A stretch of 64,000 nucleotides of DNA from Bolinopsis microptera (lineage: Eukaryota > Ctenophora > Tentaculata > Lobata > Bolinopsidae), in NCBI RefSeq assembly GCF_026151205.1, contig NC_087079.1:13286445-13350444 (forward strand), given 5' to 3'. The translations under genes and the position numbers were made by a program. The notes under the pieces were generated by a model that had not been told where the DNA came from, ran no database searches, and worked only from the letters and a program-made list of their open reading frames with translations. The first letter of the stretch is position 1; every line of letters begins with the position of its first letter. Of this stretch, positions 36,521 to 50,075 are shown piece after piece.

Positions 36521-36585
36521 TTTGTAAATAAATGCTGGAGAAAAGAAACAAATATTTGTTTCTTTTTCCAGCGTTTATTTGTTAT
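36521..36585. repeat. about 60 bp near-perfect palindrome
   Basis: Symmetric about AAATATTT at 36550-36557, with GCTGGAGAAAAGAAAC opposite GTTTCTTTTTCCAGC and AATAAA/TTTATT flanks. One bulged base and a few G-U pairs; essentially no loop. Confidence 0.8.
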
Positions 36586-37914
36586 CTTAAGTTCCGTGGA
36601 AGCCATAAAACACCTATTGCTAACCTATTAAAACCTCATACCCTATTCAGTTGTTTCACGTTATTTACACCCCACTGTGTATCCAGAATCACAGCTTTCT
36701 ATTTTGAAATTAAAATCTATTTTCGTACCATTTCCATTTACTGCCTCCAGCATGCTCTAAATTGGAATGATAACACACATAAAAAGATAATGGACACTTA
36801 AGTAACGCTAAGTGTCCAGCTCAAATTCGTAATTGGCGATGAAACTACGAGCTAGCTTCACGTTGCTGTAATGGTAGAGTTTGGGCAGTTTCTATTCCCA
36901 GAGACCCAGTCATAGATAAGTCATACTATGTGCTGACAAATTTAGTTTCCCTATTTTAAGCCCTTCCTTATTTTGAGGGTAGACTTTTCATATCCACCCA
37001 CACCGGTAATGTTATTTTACAGTTTAGGTGTTTGGTGTTGATAGGTGTCACAAGTCACTAGTAAGTGTCACTAGGGGAACTGTCACCAGTCACTAGTGTC
37101 ACAAGTCACTAGTAAGTGTCACTAGGGGAACTGTCACCAGTCACTAGGTATCTGTCACACTGGTTAGTTGTGACACAATGTAAATACGAACACTTAAAAG
37201 TAGCTGCTAGGGCTGCAAAGTGCACGTGTCAGGCTTTGCAGTCTACATCTCAATTACTTTCTGATTCATCCTTCCTCTTATCTTCTACCCGAGAGAGAAA
37301 CCAGCTTTGGAAAACGTCATGTCGTGTAACAGAGCCCAGAGGACATGTTGGGCGAGCATTTAAGTCACAATCATGATTACTAATCCTGGACATTGTCTGA
37401 CTAAATCAGCCGGTCTAAATCAATAATTGACGGGAAATGAGAGAAAGGGAAAATGTACAAATCGTTAGCTTTAGTAATGTTATAACAACGTTTTGATCTT
37501 ATTTTGTGCTCACTACACGGGGAAATTAGGGTCATGATTTGCGTCCGAGCGGCTGGTTATCCTCGTAACACGGTGTTTACAGTTCAGGATGATGTCAGGG
37601 CTGCCTATTATCAAACGAACATCACATACGGGGAAAATTTCATGACGTTTCCCACCCCGCTCAAAAGTGCGATACCTGATTCCTGAATCGTAAGTCGGAA
37701 ATATACTTCCCGAGACTAAAATCTCAGTTTATATGTCCGGTATTTCCCCGGAGGTGAGCTGCGTTTGATAATAACGCAGCAATATTATACTTATAGCTCA
37801 ACAGGTGCAGCGTAATAACGTAATTTGTTTAAAAAGGAGGTGTTTCTCTCCCGTCGCTGCTGCCGGCTCAATTGTGCACTCCGGGCCAAGGTAAAACACA
37901 CGACGTAATGCAGC
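36586..37914. other. gene-less stretch with short tandem repeats
   Basis: At 37040-37150 a roughly 60 bp segment built on GTCACAAGTCACTAGTAAGTG and CTAGGGGAACTGTCACCAGT occurs twice. No supported gene. Confidence 0.5.
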
Positions 37915-38252
37915 TATAAATAGCCACACTTTTGCCGCTCATACCTCCGCTTCCATTCAGCCAATCAAGTTCAGTTAGTGCTGCTTTCAGCCAATCACAG
38001 GACAGTATCATGATCACGTGACCTTGTAGGATATAGGAGTTCCTCGCCGGCTTTTGGTTATAGCTCATTTGTTTGTGTTGGGAGACTAAACCAGACAACC
38101 CTCCTTCCTCCGTCTCCCGCGGTACCATAACCACGTGACCACTCCCCTGTCCTCTGATTGGCTAATTAGTGAGGAGCTGCTTGTTGATTGGTAGATGGGG
38201 TGAAATATGTTGCGGGAAACATGTCTGGTAGGGGATGTCGGGGAGTTATATA
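37915..38252. promoter_or_regulatory. dyad-symmetric, probably divergent promoter
   Basis: Two mirrored arms (37961-38020 and 38132-38191) each contain two CCAATC boxes exactly 30 bp apart and a CACGTG E-box 24 bp (start to start) inside the inner box; the inner boxes share AGCCAATCA, then AGGACAG. Outside the arms lie TATAAATAG (37915-37923, equally readable as CTATTTATAG on the minus strand) and TATATA (38247-38252). CCAAT boxes (NF-Y sites) 40-60 bp upstream of a TATA box are classic core-promoter geometry. The plus transcript would start near 38280 and run into the hairpin at 38489; the minus transcript would run towards the gene at 33587. Confidence 0.55.
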
Positions 38253-38267
38253 GATGAGGTGTCTTGA

Positions 38268-38321
38268 GGTAACCCAGCCAGTAACCGGGGTAACCCAGCC
38301 AGTAACCGGGGTAACCCAGTC
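38268..38321 (+). repeat. 21 bp tandem repeat, 2.5 copies
   Basis: Unit GGTAACCCAGCCAGTAACCGG, sharing the GTAAC core seen in the larger arrays. Confidence 0.85.
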
Positions 38322-38488
38322 TTTAAGAGGTTATTCCAGCTCCTAGAGGTACCACCTCCTCTTGCTTTATTACTACTCCTCGGGCTAGACGTGACCTTTA
38401 TCTTATTTTAACTATTCTATCTTTTTAATGTCATTTCGTTTATATCAGTCAATACTTGAGACAGGGACCATCTCGTCTGACAGTGACA

Positions 38489-38585
38489 GTACCAGGACCC
38501 TGATAGACATTGCAAAGTTCAAACATTATCACAGATAATCTTTGATAATCTTTGAACTTTGAAATGTCTAGTAAGGTCCTGGTAC
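38489..38585 (+). ncRNA. 97 nt hairpin, candidate miRNA/siRNA precursor
   Basis: Position i pairs with 1074-i (last three digits) from 38489/38585 down to 38535/38539. I count five or six mismatches (at 500, 503, 512, 524, 532) and no bulges over about 47 pairs, with a loop of only 3-5 nt. The arms start GTACCAGGACC and end GGTCCTGGTAC. It lies about 240 nt downstream of the plus-strand TATA box at 38247. The length, evenness and mismatch spacing fit a small-RNA precursor; a recent inverted duplication is the main alternative. No mature sequence is recognised. Confidence 0.45.
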
Positions 38586-41500
38586 TTTTAGATTTTAGAC
38601 TATGTGGGCTGGCCCTACGATACTTACGTTTAACAGCATCTGACAATTCACATTTCGTTTGTATCAGATCCTAGCGTAGACTAGAGAATTCTGCTGCTTG
38701 TAAACTGCGTAAAAACTTTGTGTTCCTCGTGGTCCAAACCTCGTGCTGTTGTCCGAGGTATTGTGATCTTTTAAAAACTTAATTCCTGTTATTTTGTCAT
38801 TGTTATCTTTTAAAAGACACTGACTTCAAGGACAATATCATCGTGGATCATTCTCTAAAGTCACGTCTCTGTTTATCACGTGATGCCAACTAATTGTTTA
38901 CATGAGTTGAGCTTTAAACAGAGGGCAGTTTTCATTTCCGAGGGTCACGAATTGGTTTGAAAACATCGCTATTCAATAAATTAATTCTGAGTATTTTTGG
39001 AGCTTTTCCAAAGAATCGGACCGTTCATTCTTCTTAATTTTCGGTGAGTGAGTCGTCTATTAGCAGGAGTGATACCATTGTCAACTCTCTATTTTCATAA
39101 CAATTAATGGTACGAGAGTAAAGAATAGGAATCTTCGATTTCTTCGGTCGGGTTTGCGGGTCCATTGTTTTAAGTTCGCCAAGTTCGCTTCATTTTACCC
39201 ATTTCAATGGGGTCAAAGAGAGGGTGAGGAGGGTGAGTATTAAAGTGGGATGAGTCTTTTGGCTTGGTCAAATTTAAGAACACGTGATTTTCAGCAATAA
39301 TTCTTAAGTACTCCTTCCGTTTTGTTTTGCAACGTTAGGACAAAGTTTCTGTCGGTAGAATCGTAAAATCCTTTACCAATTATCGTTAAATTAACAGGTA
39401 AGCAAAACAGGAAAATGCTTGCGGTTTCGGAAATTTGCTGGAAATTTTATAATTGAAATTTGTCGATACATATCATTGTTTCAGCTGGTTTCAGCGCTTT
39501 TAGAAATAATTAAAGCCAACAATTTGGATTTAAAATATCTGTGATCTTATTGCGCTATTTACCAATCCCTTATACCAATTAATCTGCTGGCAATGATCCT
39601 ATCACGTGACCCTCCCGAACACATATACGAGGGTTCTAGGACTACTTTGTAGTAGTACTATGTTATCCGCAAAGCGGCCGTTTATCTTTGAGCATTCGCA
39701 AACTTTAACCAAATCTGTCTGTCTGTCCGGCAAAGCATCCGTAATATTTCATCAATCTAACAGTTTTTAAAATTCCACTCTTGTTTAATGCACTGATAAT
39801 GACCCGTCGAGAGAGATGTAGACCCGCGGTAATTGTCGCTACTGACGTAAAGAACCCTTTGGGGCCTTTACAGGAAGTTGGCTTGACAGGAAGTTGGTAG
39901 AATCAGAGAAAACAAAAACTATCTGAACGGTTATCTTGTACCGTGTGGGTAATAGTGCATTTTTAGTTCTTATTCGCTAGTACCTCCAACTTCAAGGGGT
40001 AATGGGATCTGCGATGTTTTAATTAACGATTATTACACGATGTGTACTGGGAGGTATTGGTAAGAAGTACACTTGTAACTTACCTTATCATTCTGTAACA
40101 CTTTCTTGGTGTTACAGTGATAATCTACTGTAACACCTCCTTGTACCTCTCATAATCTAATGGGCACCTCACTGGAATTTGCGACGTTTTATTGTTTTAA
40201 TGATTACATAATGCATACATTGTAACATATTACATAGTTACATTATGCGTGCCTGATACTTAAACATAATCTTAAATATTAAATATTATCCGCATATTCC
40301 GGGATAGTTACACGATAAACACGATCGTATCCTGCATCAGTGCATGTTGTAATACTTATCTTGTGATTTTCCTGTTAGCATGCAATTTTAAAACTGATCT
40401 CCAGTGATGAAATAAACTTGGTACACACTAAAATCTGTTAAATATAGGAATGATAACCGTGCTCTTTTATAAATAAAACAAGTCATTTCACGGTACGTCA
40501 TTATCCGATTATTTTGTTTAAATCTATTTGGCACGCGAACAGGTGTGTATAATTCTTCAGAAGGCATCCGTATACAAATTTACTAATAAGTTTATCACCG
40601 GAACATCTTGGTTTTACCATACACCTGTATTCATAACTACAACAAATAATAATCGCACGTATGACGAAAGTTTTGGGACATTTGACGCAAGTTTGGTGAC
40701 AACACAACTATGTCACTATGTTTTCAGCTGGTCTCCCTGGTACATTGTAACGTTAGAGTATAAGTTATAGTGTTGTTATAGTGGTTAGCATGCAACCACA
40801 GACAGAGTGTCACCAGTGCTCCTTTATAAATAAAACAAGTGATTCCACGGTTACAACTAGCAGGTATCTCCCAGTTCCCCACTTTTAAAAAGGAGGGAAT
40901 TTGTTATTTACGTAGGTTTTAAGTCTGGTATCTTGCGTTTTTCTCCCCTTTGCATCTCCTTCTGTCCTTGTTTTTTCCTGAACATAAAATATTTTGTGTC
41001 CTGCTTTCCTCGTGATCCGTTCGGCTTAGTCTGCTTGTCCCGGTGAAGTTCTTTATTTAGTCCTCTTTGCATCTTTAGGGACAATGGACGTAATTTTGGA
41101 TACTTATTGTTTCAGATCGTAGCAGTAATTACAGGAAACTGAAACAATCACTATTAATAATGATAATTCCGGCGGCTCGGTTTATATAAATTATAAGGTG
41201 TTGCAATAATTTAGTGCCTAGTTCTTTTCTCCGTTATGGTCCTGATCGGAAGAATTAATTTGGTTTGTTGCCAGTGGAATTTGACGGAGGATTGGATATG
41301 ACTCTATGTACCTGACTTCACTAATCATTCTTCACGACCACAAGTCTCCAGGTTCCCTCACCTAAATGTTCCCCCCGATTTCATACTCTACCATGTTGTG
41401 AAATCACTGGGAAAATTTGAATGCCGTGGAGCCTCGAGCCTAGATCATCGTTCGGAGAGGACAGTAGATTTGGTGGAGTGGGTAATTAACACGTTAACAG

Positions 41501-44500
41501 TTATCTCTCATTCTTAGGATTTGTAGGGGTGAGATCATTTAAACTGTAAATTTGTTATTGCGATCCTCTCGTTCTCCCGATGAAGTTCTAGATTTTAACA
41601 CTTGCTGATCCGTTACAAACTTCGTCTGAGAGAGGAATTTCCTCTGAAAAATGTGCAACACACACACACACTCACCCGAATAGCCTGTGTTTGGATGGAT
41701 ACCTATAGAGGGGATGATTTGGCACTTTCTGAAATCACTATTTTTAGATCACCGTGGTGTCGATTACTCAACATGATAATCAAATCGATCCCAGCCATTA
41801 GTCGTACCAAAATCCTATTTAAAGGATTTTCAGTCAAGTGAAGAGAGGTCTTCTTCTCTCTCTGTCGGGGTTTTAAAGTGTCCGAATTAGTTTCCAACTT
41901 CTCGAGAGTTAGTTTCCAACTTCTACGTCGTAGTAATTTGGCGCGTCACTTATTTTTCATGATTTAAACATCCAGTTTTCACACCTACCGGTTCCTGGGT
42001 TCTTCAGTTAGGTAACCGTTGATCTGTTCTAATATTGGAGCTATTACATTAACTAAGTACAGTTTGTTATCCTATCCACTATTTGCGTACGTTTATTTCG
42101 GTTATCCGCTCTGTGCTTTGTATTACAGGATTTATCTGATTCAATTACGTTTTGAGAACCAAAAGTTTTGCAGTTGAATCAACCTTCTAAGGTTGAGAGT
42201 CATTTCCTTGTTTCGAACGCCACGCCTTCCAGTGGTTCATTATCCCGTTTTCGGCTGCGATCGTCATTAATCATGGGTGGTGCTCGTTTCAAATTTCCTA
42301 TAGCGAATGTGACAGCTTTTTGGGTGGTGTTCATTTTTGACGCGTACGTTCCTCCCATCATTGTTGTTGACGTACAGCTGTGAATTGCACCTCTGGAGCA
42401 CGGATATGCTGATATATGGTAAACAATATCCTAGATATATGCAGCTGCAACACCTTTAGGACAGACGTATACCACGAAATATTTAACAGTTGTGAAAGAT
42501 GCCTCTAACAAGGTCTGTCTTCCCGAACCTTCCTAAGGTCTTGGCTTGACGTTGGTGGGGAAGGGAACGTGTGAAATAATACCCAGTTGTTAAAACAACT
42601 CCCTGCTCACTAACAGCTCTCTGTTAACCATGGTTAACCATAGCTGGAAGCTGCCCAGTTATCATGTGCAGCCTGTCATTAAGCCAGCCTAGCTGGCTGC
42701 TCTGTCTAGTGCAAGTGAGCCAGTGTTTTACGTCGCACTGGAGAGCCAAGGAGAGAGAGAGAAGGGAAATCTCAAAAGTAGTGCTCTGCAAATGTAGGGG
42801 TTCTCTTTACTGAGCAGCTTAACTTTCACACCCCACGTCAATGCAGATATCTGATCGGTTAATTTCAGTCAGGAGCGGATTCCGAGGAATTTCACTGATC
42901 CGCTCATTCTTGAGTGGTCACTTGAATGGCTTAGGCTAATTAGTTATGATCAATAAGCATTATACATTTCTATCGAGCTTTGACAATTGACATTTATATT
43001 TAGATATCAACATGCACGATATATTTAATCAAATCTAACATCGAATAAAGCATTCCAGAGACATGATCTTTGGACTCTATTTTGCAATGCCAAGTTGGAT
43101 CATGATTGGAGTTGCACCACAAGTCATGAAATGTAAACAAATTGGAATATTATTTGAATTAGAGCATGCTAGATATCTCCACTTTTGGTCTCGGATACCG
43201 CACGTATGTGCTAAATACCCCACAACCGGATCTACTCTGTGTTTATGTTTGGGTAATCCTTGACAATCAGAAGTTTACAGCAACTCACGATGTTTGTTTA
43301 ACACCTAATTGTGAAGCGTGTCACTCCTTTCATCTCTCCGCAACACTGAAACAAGCAAATGCTTTTTGCGTCCACATCCTGCATAAATCATAATTCACAG
43401 TCTCTGGAGCCAGAAACTTCTTCCATTTCCTCTTGTTTCCCACCTCTTTTGTTTCAAATATTCTCTTCTAATTCTCACCTCCAGACTGCATGTTGCTGGA
43501 TTTTAAAATTTCCTCTCACCGCCTTAAAATTAAGATTTAGGGGAGCAGTCACCAAAACAAGCCCGGTTTATTGGCGTGAGTGACAAGAGTTTTTTTGCAG
43601 CAAAGCCATAAAAGAGTACCGGGGTCAGGCCTCCAGTCGGGAAGTCTTCGTGCGGAAAGTATCCCTCTTGATAATCAGCAGTTGTGGGGCTGCAGTAGGT
43701 TATACTATCAAGTCATGTGACGCGGGTGCGGCTTCCTCATTGGAGGTACAACCTTGGTACCTGCCTAAATCGCATAATGTTGCAGTTGAGCTCGTCCATT
43801 TTCATCTTTTCTTCTGATATGTTTGTTCAATGTCCCCTGTCAACTTTGGATTTAATGACAGAATTAGTTCAATAATTACGGCACTCTAAATGTATTGACA
43901 TCATTTTTAGTTACCAGACTTACTCATTTTGACTTGCCACTGTCAGTCAAGCCATTTTCGGCTGTTTCATAGTTACACCTTTGCATTTGTTTCTGTTTTG
44001 CAAATATTCTCTATTGTTTGCGTTCATTCCTGACTCCTGCTTGCTTGTTTTTAATGTCAGTGCGATATTAAGATAGCCAAATTTAAGTGTTTTCGTGTCA
44101 ACGCCCTGGACCTCAAAAACAATTTGCAGCTGTGCGAATAATATTCAGTTTTACCTGAATAAAATCCAGTTTTTTATTCGAATATTATGCAGGTTTATTC
44201 CCAAAACATTGTTGAAAGCTTCAGGAGTTGTTGAAATGTCGGCTAAGAATGTTGGCAAGCTCTGAAGCTCTGGTATATAATAGTATAAGTGATCCTAAAA
44301 GGACTTTAGAGTTACTGTCTCCATGGAAGACATTATCAGATCAGCGCGTGATTTAGACCTCTTATCCAAGTCTGATTCCATCTCTCTCAAGCAGTTCTTC
44401 ATTCCCCTCCATCTTCTCCTCACGCACTACTTTCTTTACCTGTCTGTCATTCACCACCCAGCTCAACCTCTCTCCCTCTCTCTCTCCCTCTCTCTCTCTC

Positions 44501-46363
44501 TCTCCCTATATCTGGGTTCTCCCTCCCTCCCTCCCTCCCTCTCTCTGACTCTCTCAGTTTTACGTATGGCGTGACTCAGCTCACCAATTAGAACTAGCTG
44601 TAACTCCTACGTGTAGCAGTGATTTCAGAGCTCAGTTGTTGATTTGTTGATTTTTGTGGAGCCGGTGTATGTTACGATTTGCAGCTAGTGATAGTGAGCT
44701 GGAGGGTGCTAACGTTCTGATAGATCATTGTTCCAGCTCCGTATCTGACAGTCTGCGCTTATATATCTTGCCAAAACTCGCTTCAATTGTTGCACGCTGG
44801 TCGCTGAGCAGCTTTGTTTCTACGACGCGTTTGTGATTTTAATGATCTGAGCTATTTTGGTCTGTTTGGTTGGACCGTGTGTTGCTCTGATATTATTATT
44901 ACTGATATAGCTCACTAATTTCGTGACAGGCTTCCAATATACGCCGTCATCTGTAAGGTATTTTCTGCCTGTTGTAGCGTGCTTATGATTTCACTTCAAT
45001 GTTGTTCAGTCAGTTGTTGGTCTCAAGAGCTGTTTGCCAAAGCTTGCCAACAGAGCATTGTGTCGGCAAATCATACGATCACCCATAATCTATAAATATT
45101 CTCAAAAGAAGTAGAACAATAGTACACCTATTGAGCTGTTTTTAGATCAATTAGAATTCCGATCATAAATAGCGACATATTCAGGTATCCATAGCAATCG
45201 GTGTGAGGTTTATTATATTCAATTGCGCAAGCCATATGATTTACTAGACTTCTATATAATGTACAGCAGTTATTACACATATTTTATTTCGCTTAGCTGA
45301 TGAGTTAATCTCTGATTGTTTCGTAAAATCCCCTCCCATTTCCTTTTCTATCGCCTGCTTTAAATTGCAAGTATTTCTTCACCTTTGTCCGCTTTTTCTT
45401 CCGCCTCTCTCCACTCAAAATACCTGTAAAACCCTTGCTAGTGTTAGAGTTTTGTGTTGAGTTGTGTACAGTATGTGCTGCTTCTGTGCCAGCAACTATT
45501 GTTCCGGTGCGGGGTATTTCCTTGTTCGTTTCGCTGAAACACCTCTTGTCGGTTCATTATCGGGAAAATCCATCACGGATACCAGGAAAGCTACCAGCCT
45601 AGAACTCTTGGCAAGTGTTGAACTATTATTGTCTGATTGTCTGACTGTAAAGAATGTGGGGGTAACTCCAATTATTTGTCTATCTACTCCCGGATCTTAG
45701 CCTCGAAACTCTCAGTTGCAATTGTGTCCAGTACTATCCAGGATGCATTTTGAGAGAGTTGCAGTTTCTCAAGTTGTATCCGGATATTACCAGGTCGTAA
45801 CTCGTGGGTACATTACAGAACCCTGTAAAGTAGATAGTATCTTACAGCTACAGCTGCCTGGTAGCATTACGTCTAAACCCTTACAAGTGTCAGATACACT
45901 AATTTGCTTAAGTGTCTAATTTGTCGCATTGTTACCGATTTCTCTGATTTCTCTGATATGAGCGAATAATTTTACTAATTTGACCGCTTTCTAGTCTGTT
46001 ATCAGTCAAATGATTACCTAATCCTCCGCGCCATTCGCCAATCCGACTAACAGTTACATAGTGTAAAGTGTTATATCATAGAATGCCATTAACATTACCA
46101 GAATCTGGTTTGACTTTCGTAATTTCGAGTTAATAGTTATCATTGGCAATCCTAAGTGTTGACTGTTGATTAGAATTTGGCTTCATTCATTTTTAGGTTT
46201 ACGAATTACGTAACTTGACAACAATAGACATTATAATTGAGTAAATAACAATGGTAAAGAATGCATGCGGAGATTGCTGCAGAAAAAAAAACGCATTATA
46301 TTTATTGGATACTATCGTTTAAAACGCATGTGCTAAATCTCGTCACTAGTCAATAGTCATAAA
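38586..46363. other. 7.8 kb without a supported gene
   Basis: Contains a small palindrome at 40093-40127 (CTGTAACAC opposite GTGTTACAG, with another CTGTAACACC at about 40135), an (AC)n run at about 41660 and a CT-rich run at 44468-44550. Short open frames lack splice-consistent partners. Scattered CCAAT, E-box and TATA-like words do not group convincingly. Confidence 0.45.
44468..44550 (+). repeat. CT-rich microsatellite
   Basis: Polypyrimidine run of (CTCTCTCC)n, then (CCCT)n. Confidence 0.9.
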
Positions 46364-46858
46364 GTCACTAGGAAGCAACATCTTGTCACTAGGAAGCAGC
46401 ATCTTGTCACTAGGAAGCAGCATCTTTTCACTAGGAAGCAGCATCTTGTCACTAAGAAGCAGCATCTTGTCACTAGGAAGCAGCATCTTGTCACTAGGAA
46501 GCAGCATCTTGTCACTAGGAAGCAGCATCTTGTCACTAGGAAGCAGCATCTTGTCACTAGGAAGCAACATCTTGTCACTAGGAAGCAGCATCTTGTCACT
46601 AGGAAGCAGCATCTTGTCACTAGGAAGCAGCATCTTGTCTCTAGGAAGCAGCATCTTGTAACTAGGAAGCAGCATCTTGTCACTAGGAAGCAGCATCTTG
46701 TCACTAGGAAGCAGCATCTTGTAACTAGGAAGCAGCATCTTGTCACTAGGAAGCAGCATCTTGTCTCTAGGAAGCAGCATCTTGTCACTAGGAAGCAGCA
46801 TCTTGTCACTAGGAAGCAGCATCTTGTCACTAGAAAGCAGCATCTTGTCGCTAAGAAG
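46364..46858 (-). repeat. 21 bp minisatellite (TCACTAGGAAGCAGCATCTTG)
   Basis: About 23 copies, very uniform. Because 21 is a multiple of three, several frames stay open: MLLPSDK repeats on the minus strand (207 codons with a non-repeat start MDVTQNRAINLGA), CFLVTRC in another frame and SILSLGS on the plus strand. I do not call a gene: nothing distinguishes one frame, and no flanking splice or poly(A) signals stand out. Confidence 0.95.
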
Positions 46859-49723
46859 TATCATATTCACATCATATTCCAGTATATCTTGCTCTAACTG
46901 CTCCCGACTTTGCACATGTGTATTGTGACACGCACCTAGATTAATGGCGCGGTTTTGCGTCACGTCCACCAGTCTTCATATCCTCCGCTCTAAACTTGGG
47001 TCCTACATTCTTGTCATTTTCCTACGTTAAAAACTCCTGACAACTCGTTAAAGTATTAACAAATAACAACACACGCACTGCAGTTATTCTAGTTCCATCT
47101 TATAGGAATTGTTTTTGCTTCCCAATTTCCACTTGTAAAAGCATAGTGTAACATGGAAATGACGGTAAAATTTTCAGTATTTTCTGTAATTGAATTTATC
47201 TGTTGGGTGGATCATGGGCTGAGTCCAGCTTGATTAGATTTCACTCTTCTCTCCAATGTGAGGGAGTAACCTATCTGATCTAATAACAAGCTCACGAGCA
47301 AGTTTTTCTTGATGCGCATATTTTTTTATTATTCTTATTTCTGCATTTTATTTTGTCTAAAATACACCAAATGTGCCATGAATTAATTGGAAACGGGGGA
47401 AATTAAACTCATTCCATCCGCCTTGCTGGGCTTCTTTCCTGTTAAATCTATTTTAAAACGGACAATATATTAATACCATTGCAAGGACGAAACGTTACAA
47501 TTCGGGCACATAACACAGCATATTTACCTGTTCTTGTTTAAACGTAACACTAACGAGGGCGTAGGATTCAGAAAGCGCTAGATGAATATTATATATGCTA
47601 TAATATTGCCAGTTTTACAGTTTTAGTTAGGCTTCCCTCCCGTTCTGACGTTTCCCTAGCTTCTATAAAGCTAGTTAGTGCTCTGCCCTAACTTATGCAG
47701 ATTTATTGTACGCAGATACCTCCTGAAATTTGTGTTATTCGTGTTGCATTTTTATTGGTATACCAAGCCCTCATTTGGTATGTTTCAGCGATGTTTTTGC
47801 AAGTTGTTTTGGCCGCTGTTTTGGAATCGGTTATTTCGATTGTTTTTACTGTATGTGACTGATCCTTGTTCGTTGCACAGAAATATGTTGCGAATGATTT
47901 GATACCTACCAGATATGGTTTGATATCCTTAAATTCCTCATACATATTTAAGAATCAAAGGAATTCATCCTCCTTACCGACCGATGAAATACAATGAAAG
48001 AATGAGCTTTGAATGACGATATACCACAGGTATTGAGTACCATGCACTGATTAGTCTAGAGATGAGGCGCCGTTCCAAATGTTGCTTTATCCAGTTCATT
48101 GTTCCAAAATTTGAGATCACTTTATATTTAATTGCTAGGTTGGCTACCATTCAAGGATCACAATGCTTTCCGGTCTGATCAAAAGCTAAGCTTCTGGCCA
48201 GCAAGCAATCGCAAACTTAATTCTTTTCAATTAAGACAGCTATTCAGTTTAATTGTTGTACGGCTATGTCACTGATAAGGATCTAACCGTGAACCACTTA
48301 TCTGTAGAGTAGATGATTTTCTTTGATCTGAACTCCCTGGTGGCCAAGTATTGCCTGATCGAATATAAATTTGTGAATTTGTGACTTCTCAGAAGTCTAT
48401 ATCGGTTACATCTTTGATATTCTTATTTTGAGCGAGTCTCATGTCGCCAAGGTCTGATCTTCCTCTAAATTGACCATCTGGCCTCAAAGATAATATCCTA
48501 TTCTCTTTCTCGTGTGAGTAGGTAACCCTATTTGAACCTCAGCCAACTCATCTCATGATGTCAACTGTTATCTGTCTGGGTAATGGCTCGTATATAAGCC
48601 ATTAGATTTCTTTGAAACAGTCCTACTTCTTCTCTGGGATAGATCTAGCCAGTATCTCAAATTCTAGAATTAGTTTCGTCTTCAATTTCAGTGCTCTAAT
48701 CCCGATTCACGATTCCCGGGGAACATATAATGTTTTAGTTTTGGTTCACAGTTGAGGAGGTTATAGACAAATGAGTTTAGGCTTAATCCAGGGCACAGAT
48801 TTTATTATTGCTGCTCTACTGACTATAAGATTAATGTGATCACAACCAGATCTCGTATTTCCCCTGTTATCACATGACCATGTTATCACATGACCCCCCT
48901 CTCTCCACACATCACCTCCCGTTTGAAATGGCTGCATAACATGGGGCTGAGGTTGAGATAATTCCTATTGGGGGGTGAAGATCACAGGACCTCCACAGGA
49001 CTCGGGGAATGGCTGGTAATCTTGGTTTATGATTAGGTTATTATGATGTATTTATAGCATTTAGCGCCCTTTCTCCACGACTCCTATTACTAATAATAAT
49101 CTTATAGATTGGCCATGTTTTATAACATGTTTACACAAGATTCGCTATGTAAACAAAACACATCACCCGTATATCAAGACCTGCATTTGAAACTAGCGTG
49201 AAAGTGCTGGTCCCCTCTATTAGGTGTGATTCAATCTTCGTTCTAACGATGATTTATCTCGTGTCAGAGAGAAACTCGTGGGAGTTACTTCAGTGCTATA
49301 AACTTACTTCCCAACTATCAGTCCTTCTCTCTCTCTCTCTCTAGCTCCTTACTATATATAACCCCACAATCCACTCTCGAGTGCACAAACTTGTGTCGTT
49401 TGTTCCGAGCCTTGTGCTGTGGCCTAGCTTTGTGAGATGATGATGAGCAGTATCACGTGATGCCCATATAAGGTAGGGTTGTTGTTTTCCCCCGGACCTG
49501 AAGTAGCCAGCACGTCTATGATAAGTGCTTACTACGCTCACTGACCTGTCAGCTAATTTAACACAGGACACCAGAAAGGGGCCTAACAGTCTGTGCTATT
49601 TGCTCGGTACGTGATTTCAGGGTTATTACCTGGTAATCCCCGGTCCGAATAATCCGGGTTTTTGATCTAATTTGCGGTGTTTTGTTTTTCATGCTCAGAA
49701 GTTTATCTGCTGCTCAGTTTATA
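46859..49723. other. gene-less stretch
   Basis: No exon, RNA gene or repeat array supported by the sequence. Confidence 0.45.
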
Positions 49724-49978
49724 TCCCTCTCTCTCCCTCTCTCTCCCTCTCTCTCCCTCTCTCTCCCTCTCTCTCCCCCTCTCTCCCCCTCTCTCCTTCT
49801 CTCTCCCCCTCTCTCCCTCTCTCTCCCTCTCTCTCCCTCTCTCTCCCTCTCTCCATCTCTCCCCCTCTCTCCCCTTCTCTCTCCCTCTCTCTCCCTCTCT
49901 CTCCTTCTCTCTCCCCCTCTTTCCTTCTCTCTCCCCCTCTCTCCTTCTCTCTTCCCCCCCCTCTCTCTCCTCTCTCTC

Positions 49979-50072
<94 letters not shown>

Positions 50073-50075
50073 TCT
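49724..50075 (+). repeat. 350 bp polypyrimidine CT microsatellite
   Basis: Almost pure C/T on the plus strand: (CTCTCTCC)n with interruptions, then about 90 bp of pure (CT)n. Long mirror-like polypurine/polypyrimidine tracts can form triplex (H-DNA). The three overlapping Leu/Ser/Pro-only frames and the Arg/Glu frame on the other strand are artefacts. Confidence 0.97.

Noticed and set aside
46346-46969. 207-codon MLLPSDK repeat protein
   Set aside because: A 21 bp unit keeps several frames on both strands open at once; the non-repeat start is short and unsupported.
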